A stretch of 64,000 nt of DNA from Afipia birgiae 34632. GTDB lineage: Bacteria > Pseudomonadota > Alphaproteobacteria > Rhizobiales > Xanthobacteraceae. Every line of letters starts with the position of its first letter. The stretch's first letter is position 1. Shown here one piece after another: positions 56,290 to 64,000 of the stretch. The DNA is taken from assembly GCF_000308295.2 (NCBI RefSeq), contig NZ_HG326653.1, forward strand, positions 179,873-243,872. Direction: 5' to 3'. The notes under the pieces were generated by a model. It worked only from the letters and a program-made list of their open reading frames with translations, did not search any database and was not told the DNA's origin. The translations under genes and the position numbers were made by a program.

Positions 56290-57735
56290 GTGCACGCCCT
56301 GCTGCGTTCCTTGCTGATCTTTTTTGCGATGCTGACCACAACGCAATTCGCCGCGACTGCCGCGCGGGCTGACAAGCGCGTCGCGCTGGTGCTCGGCATC
56401 TCCGCATATCAGCATGTCGCCAAGCTGCCGAACCCATCGAACGATGCGGATGCAATGGCGGCGCTGTTCCGGAAAGCTGGTTTCGATGTCGTTGAAACAA
56501 AACGCGACGTCGGCATCGCTGATCTGCGCCGTGCGGTCGGCGACTTCTCGGACAAGGCGCAGGACGCCGATGTCGCCGTGGTGTTTTTCGCCGGCCATGG
56601 CATCGAGGTCGACGGCACCAATTATCTGGTGCCGGCGGATGCGAAGCTGGCGCGCGATTTCGATATCGAGGACGAGGCACTCTCGCTTGATCGATTGCTG
56701 AAGGCGATCGAACCCGCCAAGCGCCTGCGGCTGGTCATGCTGGATGCCTGCCGTGATAATCCCTTCGCCAAGACCATGAAGCGCACCGTGGCGTCGCGGT
56801 CGGTCGGTCGGGGCCTCGCCAAGATCGAGCCGACGGTCTCGGACACGCTGATTGCATTCGCCGCAAAGGCGGGGTCGGTCGCGCTTGACGGCGACAACAG
56901 CAATAGTCCCTTCACCACCGCCCTGCTTGAGCACATCGCGACACCGGGCGTCGATCTGCGCATTGCGTTCGGCCGGGTGCGGGATTCGGTGCTGTCCGCC
57001 ACCGCCCGCAAGCAGGAGCCCTATGTCTATGGCTCGCTTGGCGGCAACACGGTTGCGATCGTCGACACGCCGGTAGCGGCCAAGGCCGATACAAAAACCG
57101 AGACCAAGCCGGCCGCGGCGCAGGTCGCATCGGCCGATCCGGGCTCGTCGGTAACGGCACGGGCTCCGGCGGTCTCACCTGCACCGTCGCCATCGGCTAA
57201 CGAGATCGCGGAAGCATGGCGCGCGGTTTCCGCAACGACAAGCCCGACCGTACTCGATGCCTTCGTGCGCCGCTTCGGCGACAGCATCTATGGCGACCTC
57301 GCCCGCGCGCGTTTGCAGGACCTGAAAGCGCAGGACACGAAAGTCGCGACGGCGAAATCTGACGAGCGCTCGCTGCATCCCGCGTCGAAGGCCACCGCAC
57401 CCGAAACTTCCTCCGCCACCGCTGCGGTGACCCCGGCGACCAGCGCCGCGACGACCTCGGCGGCGAACGGCTATCTCGGATGCTTCAAGGACGACAGCAA
57501 GCGCGACCTTGACGGCCACACCTTCTACGACAGCAAAATGACCACACAACTGTGCGTCTCAACATGCCGCGACAAGGGCTTCAGTCATGCCGGCACGCAA
57601 TATGGTGGGCACTGTTTCTGCGGCAACAAGTTCGGCAAATTCGGCCCAGCTGACAACTGCAACGCCAAGTGCACCGGCAACCGCGACGAAACATGCGGCG
57701 GCACCTGGGCCAATGCGATTTACAAAACCAACTGA
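56290..57735 (+). CDS. Secreted caspase-fold protein with C-terminal WSC domain
   Basis: A 481-residue protein. A signal peptide (residues 1-28, ending AARAD) precedes a caspase p20-like domain (about 29-260). The His is in VVFFAGHGIEVDGTNYLVPA (about residue 102) and the Cys is in VMLDACRDNPFA (about 153), so the dyad is complete. A Pro/Ala/Thr-rich linker with a short SEL1-like segment (EAWRAVSATTSPTVLDAFVR) follows. The end (about 395-481) is a WSC domain with eight Cys (YLGCFKDD, CVSTCRDKG, HCFCGNKFG, NCNAKC, ETCGG), a carbohydrate-binding module. This suggests a periplasmic or extracellular protease that binds a glycan. The target is unknown. Confidence 0.9.
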   Translation: MHALLRSLLIFFAMLTTTQFAATAARADKRVALVLGISAYQHVAKLPNPSNDADAMAALFRKAGFDVVETKRDVGIADLRRAVGDFSDKAQDADVAVVFFAGHGIEVDGTNYLVPADAKLARDFDIEDEALSLDRLLKAIEPAKRLRLVMLDACRDNPFAKTMKRTVASRSVGRGLAKIEPTVSDTLIAFAAKAGSVALDGDNSNSPFTTALLEHIATPGVDLRIAFGRVRDSVLSATARKQEPYVYGSLGGNTVAIVDTPVAAKADTKTETKPAAAQVASADPGSSVTARAPAVSPAPSPSANEIAEAWRAVSATTSPTVLDAFVRRFGDSIYGDLARARLQDLKAQDTKVATAKSDERSLHPASKATAPETSSATAAVTPATSAATTSAANGYLGCFKDDSKRDLDGHTFYDSKMTTQLCVSTCRDKGFSHAGTQYGGHCFCGNKFGKFGPADNCNAKCTGNRDETCGGTWANAIYKTN

Positions 57736-57790
57736 TGGGCTGAGCTAGTGCGGCCTTGCTGATTGCCGCTGCCGTGGAGAACCGACGGCG

Positions 57791-58210
57791 TTATTCGCAG
57801 AACCGTTTGCCGTTCGTGTAATAACAGAACGGCGCGCTGTCTATCGCAGGCGCGATTTCCCTAGCGATGCTCCGGCGATTCCAGATCGCCGCCCGCTGAT
57901 ACTTTGAGAGGCGCGGCGCGGGCGCTGTACAGCGACTGCTGAGTTTTTCGTCCGTGACCGCGACCCAGATGGCCCGGATTCCATCCAACATACATGTCTG
58001 CATCATAGCCTTCTGCACGCAAACGGTCGCGCCTTCGCTGTAATTCTTGCTGTTGTAAACGCACAGAACCGCAGCTGGCTTGGGCTCGATCGAGGCCTTT
58101 TGCTCGGCTGAAGTCCCTTGCTCAGCCGCAGGCTTCTGCTCCGACGGCGCTTGCGCGGCCGCGGGCAGACCAAGCAGCAGAAGCAGACACGGCGCGAGAA
58201 TGCGGATCAT
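57791..58210 (-). CDS. Small exported cysteine-containing hypothetical protein
   Basis: A 139-residue protein with a clear signal peptide (MIRILAPCLLLLLGLPAAAQ). A Glu/Lys/Pro-rich stretch follows with imperfect repeats (SEQKPAAEQGTSAEQKASIE). A folded part with six Cys comes next: VLCVYNSKNYSEGATVCVQK, then QTCMLDGIRAIWVAVTDEKL. The end is FCYYTNGKRFCE. I do not recognise a named family. It is convergent with the caspase-WSC gene, 55 bp away. Confidence 0.75.
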   Translation of the reverse strand: MIRILAPCLLLLLGLPAAAQAPSEQKPAAEQGTSAEQKASIEPKPAAVLCVYNSKNYSEGATVCVQKAMMQTCMLDGIRAIWVAVTDEKLSSRCTAPAPRLSKYQRAAIWNRRSIAREIAPAIDSAPFCYYTNGKRFCE

Positions 58211-58312
58211 TGTCTATCTTTAGCGCGGCCCGAGACCTTCAAGAAGGCGGCGGCGCAAAAATGTTTAAGAAATAGCGGCTTCAAATACTATCAGTTGAGA
58301 GGTCACCGCGAT

Positions 58313-58341
58313 ATCCGGCCCGGCAAGACGCCGGACCGGAT
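58313..58341. terminator. GC-rich hairpin downstream of the LivK-like gene
   Basis: A 12-bp stem (58313-58324 with 58330-58341, one mismatch, loop AAGAC) just past the stop of the LivK-like gene on the minus strand. No T-run follows, so it may act as a transcript end or be an intergenic palindrome. Confidence 0.45.
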
Positions 58342-58355
58342 GCCGAGGTTCAGTG

Positions 58356-59555
58356 TTACTTGGTCAGCGGACAGCCGCTTTCCTTGGCGGTCGGGAAAGC
58401 CTTGTCGCCCGGCACCACTGCAAGCTGCTTGTAATAGTCCCAGGGCTTCTTCGACTCGGACGGCTTCTTGACCTCGAACAGATAGAGGTCGTGAACCATA
58501 CGGCCGTTTTCGAGAACCTTGCCGCCCTGCGCGAAGTCGTCATCGACCGGCAGCTCCTTCAGCTTCTTGGCCACCGCTTCGGTATCCTTGGTCCCAGCGG
58601 CCTTGACGGCCTTCAGATACGACAAGGTCGCCGAATAAGTGCCAGCCTGAATCATGTTCGGCATCCGGCCGGTGCGCTTGAAGAAGCGCTCACCGAGATT
58701 GCGCGACCGGTCATTGACGTCCCAGTAATAACCTTCGGTCAGCACGAGGCCCTGTGCAGCCTCAAGGCCGAGGCCATGAACCTCGGCCGCCGTCAGAAGG
58801 AGGCCGGCGAGTTTCTGGCCGCCCTTGACGATGCCGAATTCCGCCGCCTGCTTGATCGAGTTCGTGGTGTCGAGGCCTGCGTTGGCGAGACCGATGATCT
58901 TCGCCTTCGAACTTTGGGCCTGCAGCAGGAACGAGGAGAAATCCGCGGTGTTCAGCGGAATGCGAACCGCACCCAACACCTTGCCACCCTGTTGCGTAAC
59001 GAAGTCGCCGGTATCCTTTTCAAGTGCATGGCCGAACGCATAGTCAGCCGTCATGAAGAACCAGGAATCGCCACCGGCCTTCACCAGAGCTCCGCCAGTG
59101 CCGTACGCAAGCGCACGGGTGTCATAGGCCCAGTGGAAACCGTAAGGCTGACACGCATCGCCGCTCAGGCGCGACGTGGCAGCGCCAACCACAATGTCGA
59201 TCTTCTTCATCTGCTTGGAGAGATCGTGAACCGCGAGCGCGACCGATGACGTGGTCAGCTCGGTGATCATGTCGACATTCTCAACCTCGTACCAGCGGCG
59301 CGCGATGCTGACGCCGAGGTCAGGCTTGTTCTGGTGATCGGCGGAGATTACTTCGATCTTCTGGCCGAGAACCGAGCCGCCAAAATCCTCGACAGCCATC
59401 TTGGCCGCTTCGAAAGACCACTTGCCGCCGTAGTCGGCATAGACGCCGGACTGATCGTTGAGAATTCCAATCTTGACGCCTTGCTGAGCGGAGACCGGCA
59501 GTGCTGCGGTCAGGCTGAACGCCGCGACCGTTGCGGCCAGAAACTTCGATGTCAT
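58356..59555 (-). CDS. Branched-chain amino-acid-type ABC substrate-binding protein (LivK family), orphan
   Basis: A 399-residue type I periplasmic binding protein. The signal peptide is MTSKFLAATVAAFSLTAALP, cleaved near VSAQQ. The mature start VKIGILNDQSGVYADYGGKW and the segments EVISADHQNKPDLGVSIARR and FGHALEKDTGDFVTQQGGKV fit the family, whose ligands range from leucine to aromatic acids. No livHMGF genes are adjacent, so the partner transporter lies elsewhere. The ligand is unknown. Confidence 0.9.
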   Translation of the reverse strand: MTSKFLAATVAAFSLTAALPVSAQQGVKIGILNDQSGVYADYGGKWSFEAAKMAVEDFGGSVLGQKIEVISADHQNKPDLGVSIARRWYEVENVDMITELTTSSVALAVHDLSKQMKKIDIVVGAATSRLSGDACQPYGFHWAYDTRALAYGTGGALVKAGGDSWFFMTADYAFGHALEKDTGDFVTQQGGKVLGAVRIPLNTADFSSFLLQAQSSKAKIIGLANAGLDTTNSIKQAAEFGIVKGGQKLAGLLLTAAEVHGLGLEAAQGLVLTEGYYWDVNDRSRNLGERFFKRTGRMPNMIQAGTYSATLSYLKAVKAAGTKDTEAVAKKLKELPVDDDFAQGGKVLENGRMVHDLYLFEVKKPSESKKPWDYYKQLAVVPGDKAFPTAKESGCPLTK

Positions 59556-59723
59556 ATTGCGCTCCCAGTTATTCTTGCTTGAGACGCCTTTATAGCGGGA
59601 TCACGCTTGGGCGGGGCATTGAACTTTCGCATTGAAGCAAAGCGGTTTTCGCAAGTTCATATTGCAGCGCACCAACGACTTCCGGGTGTAGGCCGTTGGC
59701 AACTGCTTCGGTTTGAGCCTTTA

Positions 59724-59750
59724 ATGCGCGGCGGATTAGCCGCCGCGCAT
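59724..59750 (+). promoter_or_regulatory. Strong hairpin just before the Bug-type gene
   Basis: ATGCGCGGCGG at 59724-59734 pairs perfectly with 59740-59750, loop ATTAG. It ends 12 bp before the ATG of the next gene, so it would sit in the leader and partly cover the ribosome site. It may limit translation or end transcription from upstream. Confidence 0.45.
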
Positions 59751-59762
59751 AAGGCCCATTTC

Positions 59763-60725
59763 ATGAAATGCTCGGGATTTGCCATCGCCATTGGAGTGCT
59801 TTTCGTGGCGACGCAGGCGCTGGCGCAGACCTTTCCGTCCCATCTTGTCAGGATCATCGTGCCATTCGGGGCGGGCGGCCCGGCGGATGTCACCGCGCGG
59901 CTGATCGGAAGGGTTCTTCAGGAACGCTTCGGACAACCCTTCGTGGTGGAGAACCGGCCGGGAGCTGGCGCCGTCATCGGCACGGCCGAAGCGGCGAAAG
60001 CCGCTCCTGACGGCTACACGCTGCTGATGATGTCGAACGCGCAGACGGCAAACGAGTCGCTGCTGCCCAATCGAAACTACGACCTGATGCGCGACTTCAC
60101 CGCCATTGCGCCGGTCAACACATCCGATCTCGTCATCGTCGTGCATCCCTCGGTTCCGGCAAAGACCCTTGCGGAATTCATCGCATTGGCCCGCGCACAG
60201 CCGGGGAAGCTCAACTACGCGTCCTCCAGACAGGGCACGCCGTATCACATGGCTGGCGAGCTTTTCAAGTCGATGACGAGCACCAACATCGTCCATGTCC
60301 CGCATCGGGGAAGCAGCGAAGCCCGCAACAATATCATCGGCGGACAAATCGAGATGATGATCGACGCCATGACGACCATGATGCCAAACATTGCCGCGGG
60401 ACAGGTGCGCGCCCTCGCAACTACTGGGAAGGCCCGCTCAAGCGTCCTCCCCGATGTTCCGACCGTGGCGGAAGCTGGCGTTCCTGGCTACGAAGCAACC
60501 ATCTGGCTTGGCCTGATGGCCCCAGCGGGCACGCCCGCCGCGATGATCGCAACGCTGAATACCGAAATCAACGACGCCGTGAAGCGGCCGGAGATTGTCG
60601 CGCTCTGGGCCAGCCAGGGCGCCGCGCCGATGTCAATGACCCCGGCGCAATTCGGTGCATTCCTGCGCGATGACATTCTAAAGTGGGCCGCCGTCGTCAA
60701 AGCGATCGACGGCAAGGTGCAATAA
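59763..60725 (+). CDS. Tripartite tricarboxylate transporter (Bug family) substrate-binding protein
   Basis: A 320-residue periplasmic receptor of the TctC/Bug family. Signal peptide MKCSGFAIAIGVLFVATQAL, cleaved near AQTFPS. The family signature VRIIVPFGAGGPADVTARLI and VVENRPGAGAVIGTAEAAKA are present, as is YGRVRALATTGK-like sequence (here GQVRALATTGKARS). Bug proteins bind carboxylates, and many have no membrane partners nearby, as here. It is followed after 5 bp by the ModA-like gene, so the two are one operon. Confidence 0.92.
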   Translation: MKCSGFAIAIGVLFVATQALAQTFPSHLVRIIVPFGAGGPADVTARLIGRVLQERFGQPFVVENRPGAGAVIGTAEAAKAAPDGYTLLMMSNAQTANESLLPNRNYDLMRDFTAIAPVNTSDLVIVVHPSVPAKTLAEFIALARAQPGKLNYASSRQGTPYHMAGELFKSMTSTNIVHVPHRGSSEARNNIIGGQIEMMIDAMTTMMPNIAAGQVRALATTGKARSSVLPDVPTVAEAGVPGYEATIWLGLMAPAGTPAAMIATLNTEINDAVKRPEIVALWASQGAAPMSMTPAQFGAFLRDDILKWAAVVKAIDGKVQ

Positions 60726-60730
60726 GAATC

Positions 60731-61432
60731 ATGAACACCCTGAAAATTCTCAGTGGCGGCGCTGCGCAAGGACTCGCCGATGCGCTCACGCCCGAATTCA
60801 AGACAATCACCGGATGGGCAATCGAAGGCGAATTCGGTGCGGTCGGCATCATGGCCGACAGACTGCGTGCGGGCATACCCGCCGATGCCGTGGTGCTCAC
60901 AACGGCGGTGCTCAAAGCGCTGGCCGGGCAAAACCTTATCTATCCTACCACGATACGGAACGTGGGGCTTGTTGAAACCGCGGTTGCGGTGCGCAGCGAT
61001 GACCCTCATTTCGAAATCGACAGTGCCGAGGCCTTGCGTGAGGCATTGCTTGCGTCAGACGCCATCTTCGTGCCCGACACCAAATCCTCGACTGCGGGAG
61101 TACATGTCGCGAAAATACTCAAAGGTCTGGGACTCGCAGACCAAATTGCGGCGCGGCTGTGTGAGTTCCCCAATGGCGCAACCGCGATGCGACATCTCGC
61201 GGCGTCGAAAGCCAGCCGCCCTATCGGCTGCACGCAGACGACGGAAATTCTCAATACGCCGGGACTGACGTTGATCGGACCACTGCCGCACGGTTACGAA
61301 CTGACAACGATGTACGCGGCAGCGCTGACGGCAACGACAGAGCATGCTGCGATCGGGCAGGCTTTCATCGACCTGCTCACCGGCGATGACCATCGTGCGC
61401 TCAGGCGGAAAGCCGGATTTCAGGACTCATAG
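60731..61432 (+). CDS. ModA-like substrate-binding domain protein without signal peptide
   Basis: A 233-residue protein with the type II periplasmic-binding fold of the molybdate ABC receptor (ModA) group: LKILSGGAAQGLADALTPEF, LIYPTTIRNVGLVETAVAV, then FVPDTKSSTAGVHVAKILKG. It begins directly with the first strand of the fold (MNTLKILSGG) and has no signal peptide, so it is probably cytoplasmic. The start at 60731 is 5 bp after the Bug gene. The ligand is unknown; it may be a ligand sensor or a moonlighting enzyme rather than a transporter part. Confidence 0.85.
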   Translation: MNTLKILSGGAAQGLADALTPEFKTITGWAIEGEFGAVGIMADRLRAGIPADAVVLTTAVLKALAGQNLIYPTTIRNVGLVETAVAVRSDDPHFEIDSAEALREALLASDAIFVPDTKSSTAGVHVAKILKGLGLADQIAARLCEFPNGATAMRHLAASKASRPIGCTQTTEILNTPGLTLIGPLPHGYELTTMYAAALTATTEHAAIGQAFIDLLTGDDHRALRRKAGFQDS

Positions 61433-61434
61433 AA

Positions 61435-61758
61435 CTACCGCGGACGGTATCGGCCCGCGGAAAGTCTTCGAAACCGGACACCTTTTCCATCGGCGAGGCG
61501 CGTGGCCTCGTAACCGCCGTCGCGTATGGCATCGCGCTGCGGCCGCGCGTTCTCGGGATTGCGCTCCTTCTCCCACCACGATGCCCGTTGCGACGCGCGC
61601 GGCAGCGCAAAGCCGAGAATGTCCTCTATCTCCTCAAAGCTCAGGACGAATTCAACCTTGGTCTGGTGTGAGAGATGCTCACGAAGCGGATCGTAATCGC
61701 TCAATCCGGCGCTCCATTGTGTTGTAAACCTGCATGCGAGCCGATAGGTACGTGGCAT
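61435..61758 (-). CDS. DUF7662-type small protein
   Basis: A 107-residue protein. The core is YDPLREHLSHQTKVEFVLSF, then EEIEDILGFALPRASQRASW and WEKERNPENARPQRDAIRDG, a pattern (YDPL--HL, SF-EIE-ILG--LP, WW) that I associate with small DUF7662 proteins. I chose the ATG at 61758 (MPRTYRLACR), with GAGG seven bases upstream. It is divergent from the epimerase gene by 24 bp and convergent with the ModA-like gene, 2 bp away. Function unknown. Confidence 0.7.
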   Translation of the reverse strand: MPRTYRLACRFTTQWSAGLSDYDPLREHLSHQTKVEFVLSFEEIEDILGFALPRASQRASWWEKERNPENARPQRDAIRDGGYEATRLADGKGVRFRRLSAGRYRPR

Positions 61759-61782
61759 CGTCCCTCTTGAACAGAGTTTTCC

Positions 61783-62658
61783 GTGAATCTGTTTATTTTC
61801 GGTCTCGGCTTCAGCGGCAGAACCATTGCTGAGCGCCGCACGGCCCGTGGCGACCGCGTCACTGGAACCGTACGGACGCGACACAAGGCGCAGGCCTTGG
61901 CCGCTGCAGGCTTGTCGGTGCACGTGTTCGGGCCGGATGGGTGCGACAGCGCTATCGACACCGACATTGCCGAAAGCGATGCCTTGCTGATCTCGGTGCC
62001 GCCCGGGACCGGCGGCGATCCAGTGCTTGCGGCTTACGCCCACCAGATTGCGGCCGCGCCGAAGCTGCGATGGATCGGCTATCTCTCGACTATCGGCGTT
62101 TATGGCGATCACGGCGGCGCGTGGGTCGATGAACGAACACCGGCGGCGCCGACCAATGCTCGTTCGCGCGAACGCGCTGATGCCGAACAGGCGTGGCTTA
62201 CCTTCGGTGCCGCGAACAACATCGCCGTTCACATTTTTCGGCTCGCGGGCATCTACGGTCCCGGTCAGAGCCAGCTCGTGCAGCTGGCACGCGGAACGGC
62301 CCGCCGCATCGTCAAACCAGGCCAGGTGTTCAACCGCATCCATGTTGAAGACATCGCACGCACGGTGGACGCGTCGCTCGATCGGCCTCGTTCGGGTGCG
62401 ATCTACAATGTCACCGACAACGAGCCCGCACCGCCGCAGGACGTGGTGACTTTCGCCGCCTCGCTCTGCGGTGTTGCACCGCCGCCTGAAATCAGCCTTG
62501 ACGACGCAGGTCTCACCGAGATGGGCCGCTCGTTCTATGCCGAGAGCAAACGCGTGCGGAACGACCTGCTCCGCAACGAACTCGGCGTCACGCTGGCCTA
62601 TCCCACCTATCGCGAGGGCCTGACGGCCCTGCGCGCATCCGGCGAAGGGCCGCGCTGA
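61783..62658 (+). CDS. NAD(P)-dependent epimerase/dehydratase-like protein (YeeZ type)
   Basis: A 291-residue extended short-chain dehydrogenase. The cofactor motif is NLFIFGLGFSGRTIAER near the start, with a GTG start codon at 61783. WIGYLSTIGVYGDHGG, the Arg-rich FRLAGIYGPGQSQLVQLARG and NRIHVEDIARTVDASLDRPR follow. The catalytic YxxxK of classical members is not obvious, as in YeeZ-like proteins. The substrate is unknown. Confidence 0.88.
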   Translation: MNLFIFGLGFSGRTIAERRTARGDRVTGTVRTRHKAQALAAAGLSVHVFGPDGCDSAIDTDIAESDALLISVPPGTGGDPVLAAYAHQIAAAPKLRWIGYLSTIGVYGDHGGAWVDERTPAAPTNARSRERADAEQAWLTFGAANNIAVHIFRLAGIYGPGQSQLVQLARGTARRIVKPGQVFNRIHVEDIARTVDASLDRPRSGAIYNVTDNEPAPPQDVVTFAASLCGVAPPPEISLDDAGLTEMGRSFYAESKRVRNDLLRNELGVTLAYPTYREGLTALRASGEGPR

Positions 62659-62664
62659 ACGTGA

Positions 62665-64000
62665 TTACGCCGCCCTGTCGCTCTTCGCGGCGCGGATCGC
62701 ATCCCAGATTTTCACCGGCGTCAGCGGCGTTTGCAGCGATGTGATGCCAAGGTCACTGAGCGCATCCATCACGCCGTTGACGATACAAGGCGGGCCGCCG
62801 ATCGCGCCGGATTCGCCGCAGCCTTTAGCGCCGAGCGGATTGGTCTTGCACGGTGCGGAATCGTCGAGCGTGACATCAATGTGCGGCATGTCGCTGGCGC
62901 GGGGGATGCAATAATCCTGATAGCTCGCGGTCAGCAACTGGCCCGAAGAATCGTACACCACGCCTTCATAGAGCGCCTGTCCGATGCCCTGTGCGACTCC
63001 GCCGTGCACCTGGCCGGTGACTAGCATCGGATTGATCGCAACGCCGACGTCATCCACTGTGGTGTAACGCACCACGCGAGTCACACCAGTTTCCGGATCG
63101 ATCTCGACCTCGCAGATATGCGTCCCGTTCGGCCAGGTCGGCCCATCCACCTCGCCTTTGCTCTCGACGCTGAGGCGCGAGTCCTTCTCGTCCTTGGCCA
63201 GATCGAACAGGCTGACACGCCGGTCAGTGCCAACCACCGTCAGAACGCCGTCGCCATATTCGATATCGCCGACTGAGGCCTCGAGTACATGCGAGGCTTT
63301 CTCGCGCGCCTTCTGAATCAGATCGCCAACCGACACAACGGTTGCAGTACCGCCCACGAACAACGAACGCGAACCGACGCTGCCGCCACCCGTCGCCTTG
63401 TCGGTGTCGCCCTGAATCACATCGATCCGGTCGAGCGGAATGTCGAGCGCACCAGCCACCATCTGCGAGTAGCTGGTCTGAAGGCCCTGCCCCATCGCCT
63501 GGGTGCCCGACTGCAGCACGACGCGGCCCTCGGCTGTCGCCGACAGTGTAACCTTCTCGCTGTGTACACGGCCGCCGGTCCATTCGATGTAGCTGGTGAG
63601 GCCGCGCCCATAGAGCAGGCCCTTCTTCTTCGCTGCTTTCTTGCGCGAGTTGAATCCATCCCAATCCGCGAGTTTTGAGGCGCGTTCGAGCATGTGCGCG
63701 AAAGCGCCGCTGTCGTAAACTTCGCCGACCGCATTCTTGTAAGGCAGTTGCGACGGCTTGATGTAATTGACCTTGCGGATCTGGCGCGGATCCATACCGA
63801 TCTGCCGCGCGGCGGCATCCATCAGCCGCTCAACGATAAAGACCGCTTCCGGTCGCCCTGCGCCGCGATACGGCCCAGTCGGTGCGGTGTGGGTCAGGAC
63901 AGCCTTGATGTCGAAGTGAATCAGCGGAAGATCATAGACGCCGGTCGCCACGAACGGCCCGAGCACCAGCGGAATGATCACGCCCGCACCGGTGAGATAC
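62665..64000 (-). CDS. CoxL/xanthine-dehydrogenase-type molybdopterin-binding subunit, 5' end outside window
   Basis: The 3' part (at least 445 codons) of a large molybdenum hydroxylase subunit. Landmarks are GPYRGAGRPEAVFIVERLMD, SGTQAMGQGLQTSYSQMVAG, QGDTDKATGGGSVGSRSLFV and GAKGCGESGAIGGPPCIVNG; the Glu in GCGESGA is the catalytic base. Family members oxidise CO, purines or aldehydes; the CO-specific AYRCSFR motif would lie outside the window, so the substrate is open. The gene is read from beyond 64000 toward 62665. Confidence 0.9.
   Translation of the reverse strand, partial: YLTGAGVIIPLVLGPFVATGVYDLPLIHFDIKAVLTHTAPTGPYRGAGRPEAVFIVERLMDAAARQIGMDPRQIRKVNYIKPSQLPYKNAVGEVYDSGAFAHMLERASKLADWDGFNSRKKAAKKKGLLYGRGLTSYIEWTGGRVHSEKVTLSATAEGRVVLQSGTQAMGQGLQTSYSQMVAGALDIPLDRIDVIQGDTDKATGGGSVGSRSLFVGGTATVVSVGDLIQKAREKASHVLEASVGDIEYGDGVLTVVGTDRRVSLFDLAKDEKDSRLSVESKGEVDGPTWPNGTHICEVEIDPETGVTRVVRYTTVDDVGVAINPMLVTGQVHGGVAQGIGQALYEGVVYDSSGQLLTASYQDYCIPRASDMPHIDVTLDDSAPCKTNPLGAKGCGESGAIGGPPCIVNGVMDALSDLGITSLQTPLTPVKIWDAIRAAKSDRAA

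Overview
The window is chromosomal DNA of an alphaproteobacterium, most likely of the Bradyrhizobium/Rhodopseudomonas/Afipia/Nitrobacter group. The reasons are the high GC, the core gene order ubiG / lysC-ptsP-prfA-prmC / DUF4167, the PHB genes phbA, phbB and phaR, a CIO-type cydAB with a DUF2474 subunit, a D-tartrate dehydratase whose reconstructed length (389 aa) fits my memory of the Bradyrhizobium enzyme, and palindromic intergenic repeats of the kind seen in these genomes. No rRNA, tRNA or CRISPR array was recognised.

Layout. 0.3-7 kb: two SAM methyltransferase genes (one is ubiG), comF, a tight grxC-nitrilase-DUF1178 operon, two DMT exporters and a PH-domain membrane protein. 6.7-16 kb: lysC, ptsP (nitrogen PTS), prfA-prmC, DUF4167, another methyltransferase, gloB and a DUF985 cupin. 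16-24 kb: an exporter, the PHB locus, a GGDEF/EAL protein with degenerate motifs, rpmF and mtgA. 24-39 kb: prenyl synthase, DUF1345, a CPA1 antiporter, ispG, a Zur-like regulator, a patatin phospholipase, a thiolase, a frameshifted mutS, OsmC and an SsuABC-type importer. 39-47 kb: glnD, cydAB-DUF2474, an L,D-transpeptidase and an orphan amino-acid binding protein. 47-56 kb: an accessory catabolic region (two acyl-CoA dehydrogenases, CMD, VOC, MFS) that runs into a graveyard of gene remnants and tarD split by an IS110-family element. 56-64 kb: a caspase-WSC protein, three orphan solute-binding proteins of different families, DUF7662, a YeeZ-like epimerase and the 3' part of a CoxL-like gene that leaves the window.

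How the genes relate. Much of the left and centre is housekeeping: translation termination (prfA, prmC), the lysine/threonine pathway entry (lysC), nitrogen signalling (ptsP, glnD), isoprenoid and quinone synthesis (ispG, prenyl synthase, ubiG), and PHB storage with its regulator. The 47-56 kb part looks like a degraded aromatic/organic-acid catabolic island.

The least explained structures are two paired-hairpin elements (1185-1354 and 14624-14786). Each is two long hairpins 12-13 nt apart, arranged as mirror images, with a 3-nt bulge in the facing arms. The hairpin ends are conserved but the stem sequences differ and still pair. Both lie in a divergent promoter region directly upstream of a SAM-methyltransferase gene.
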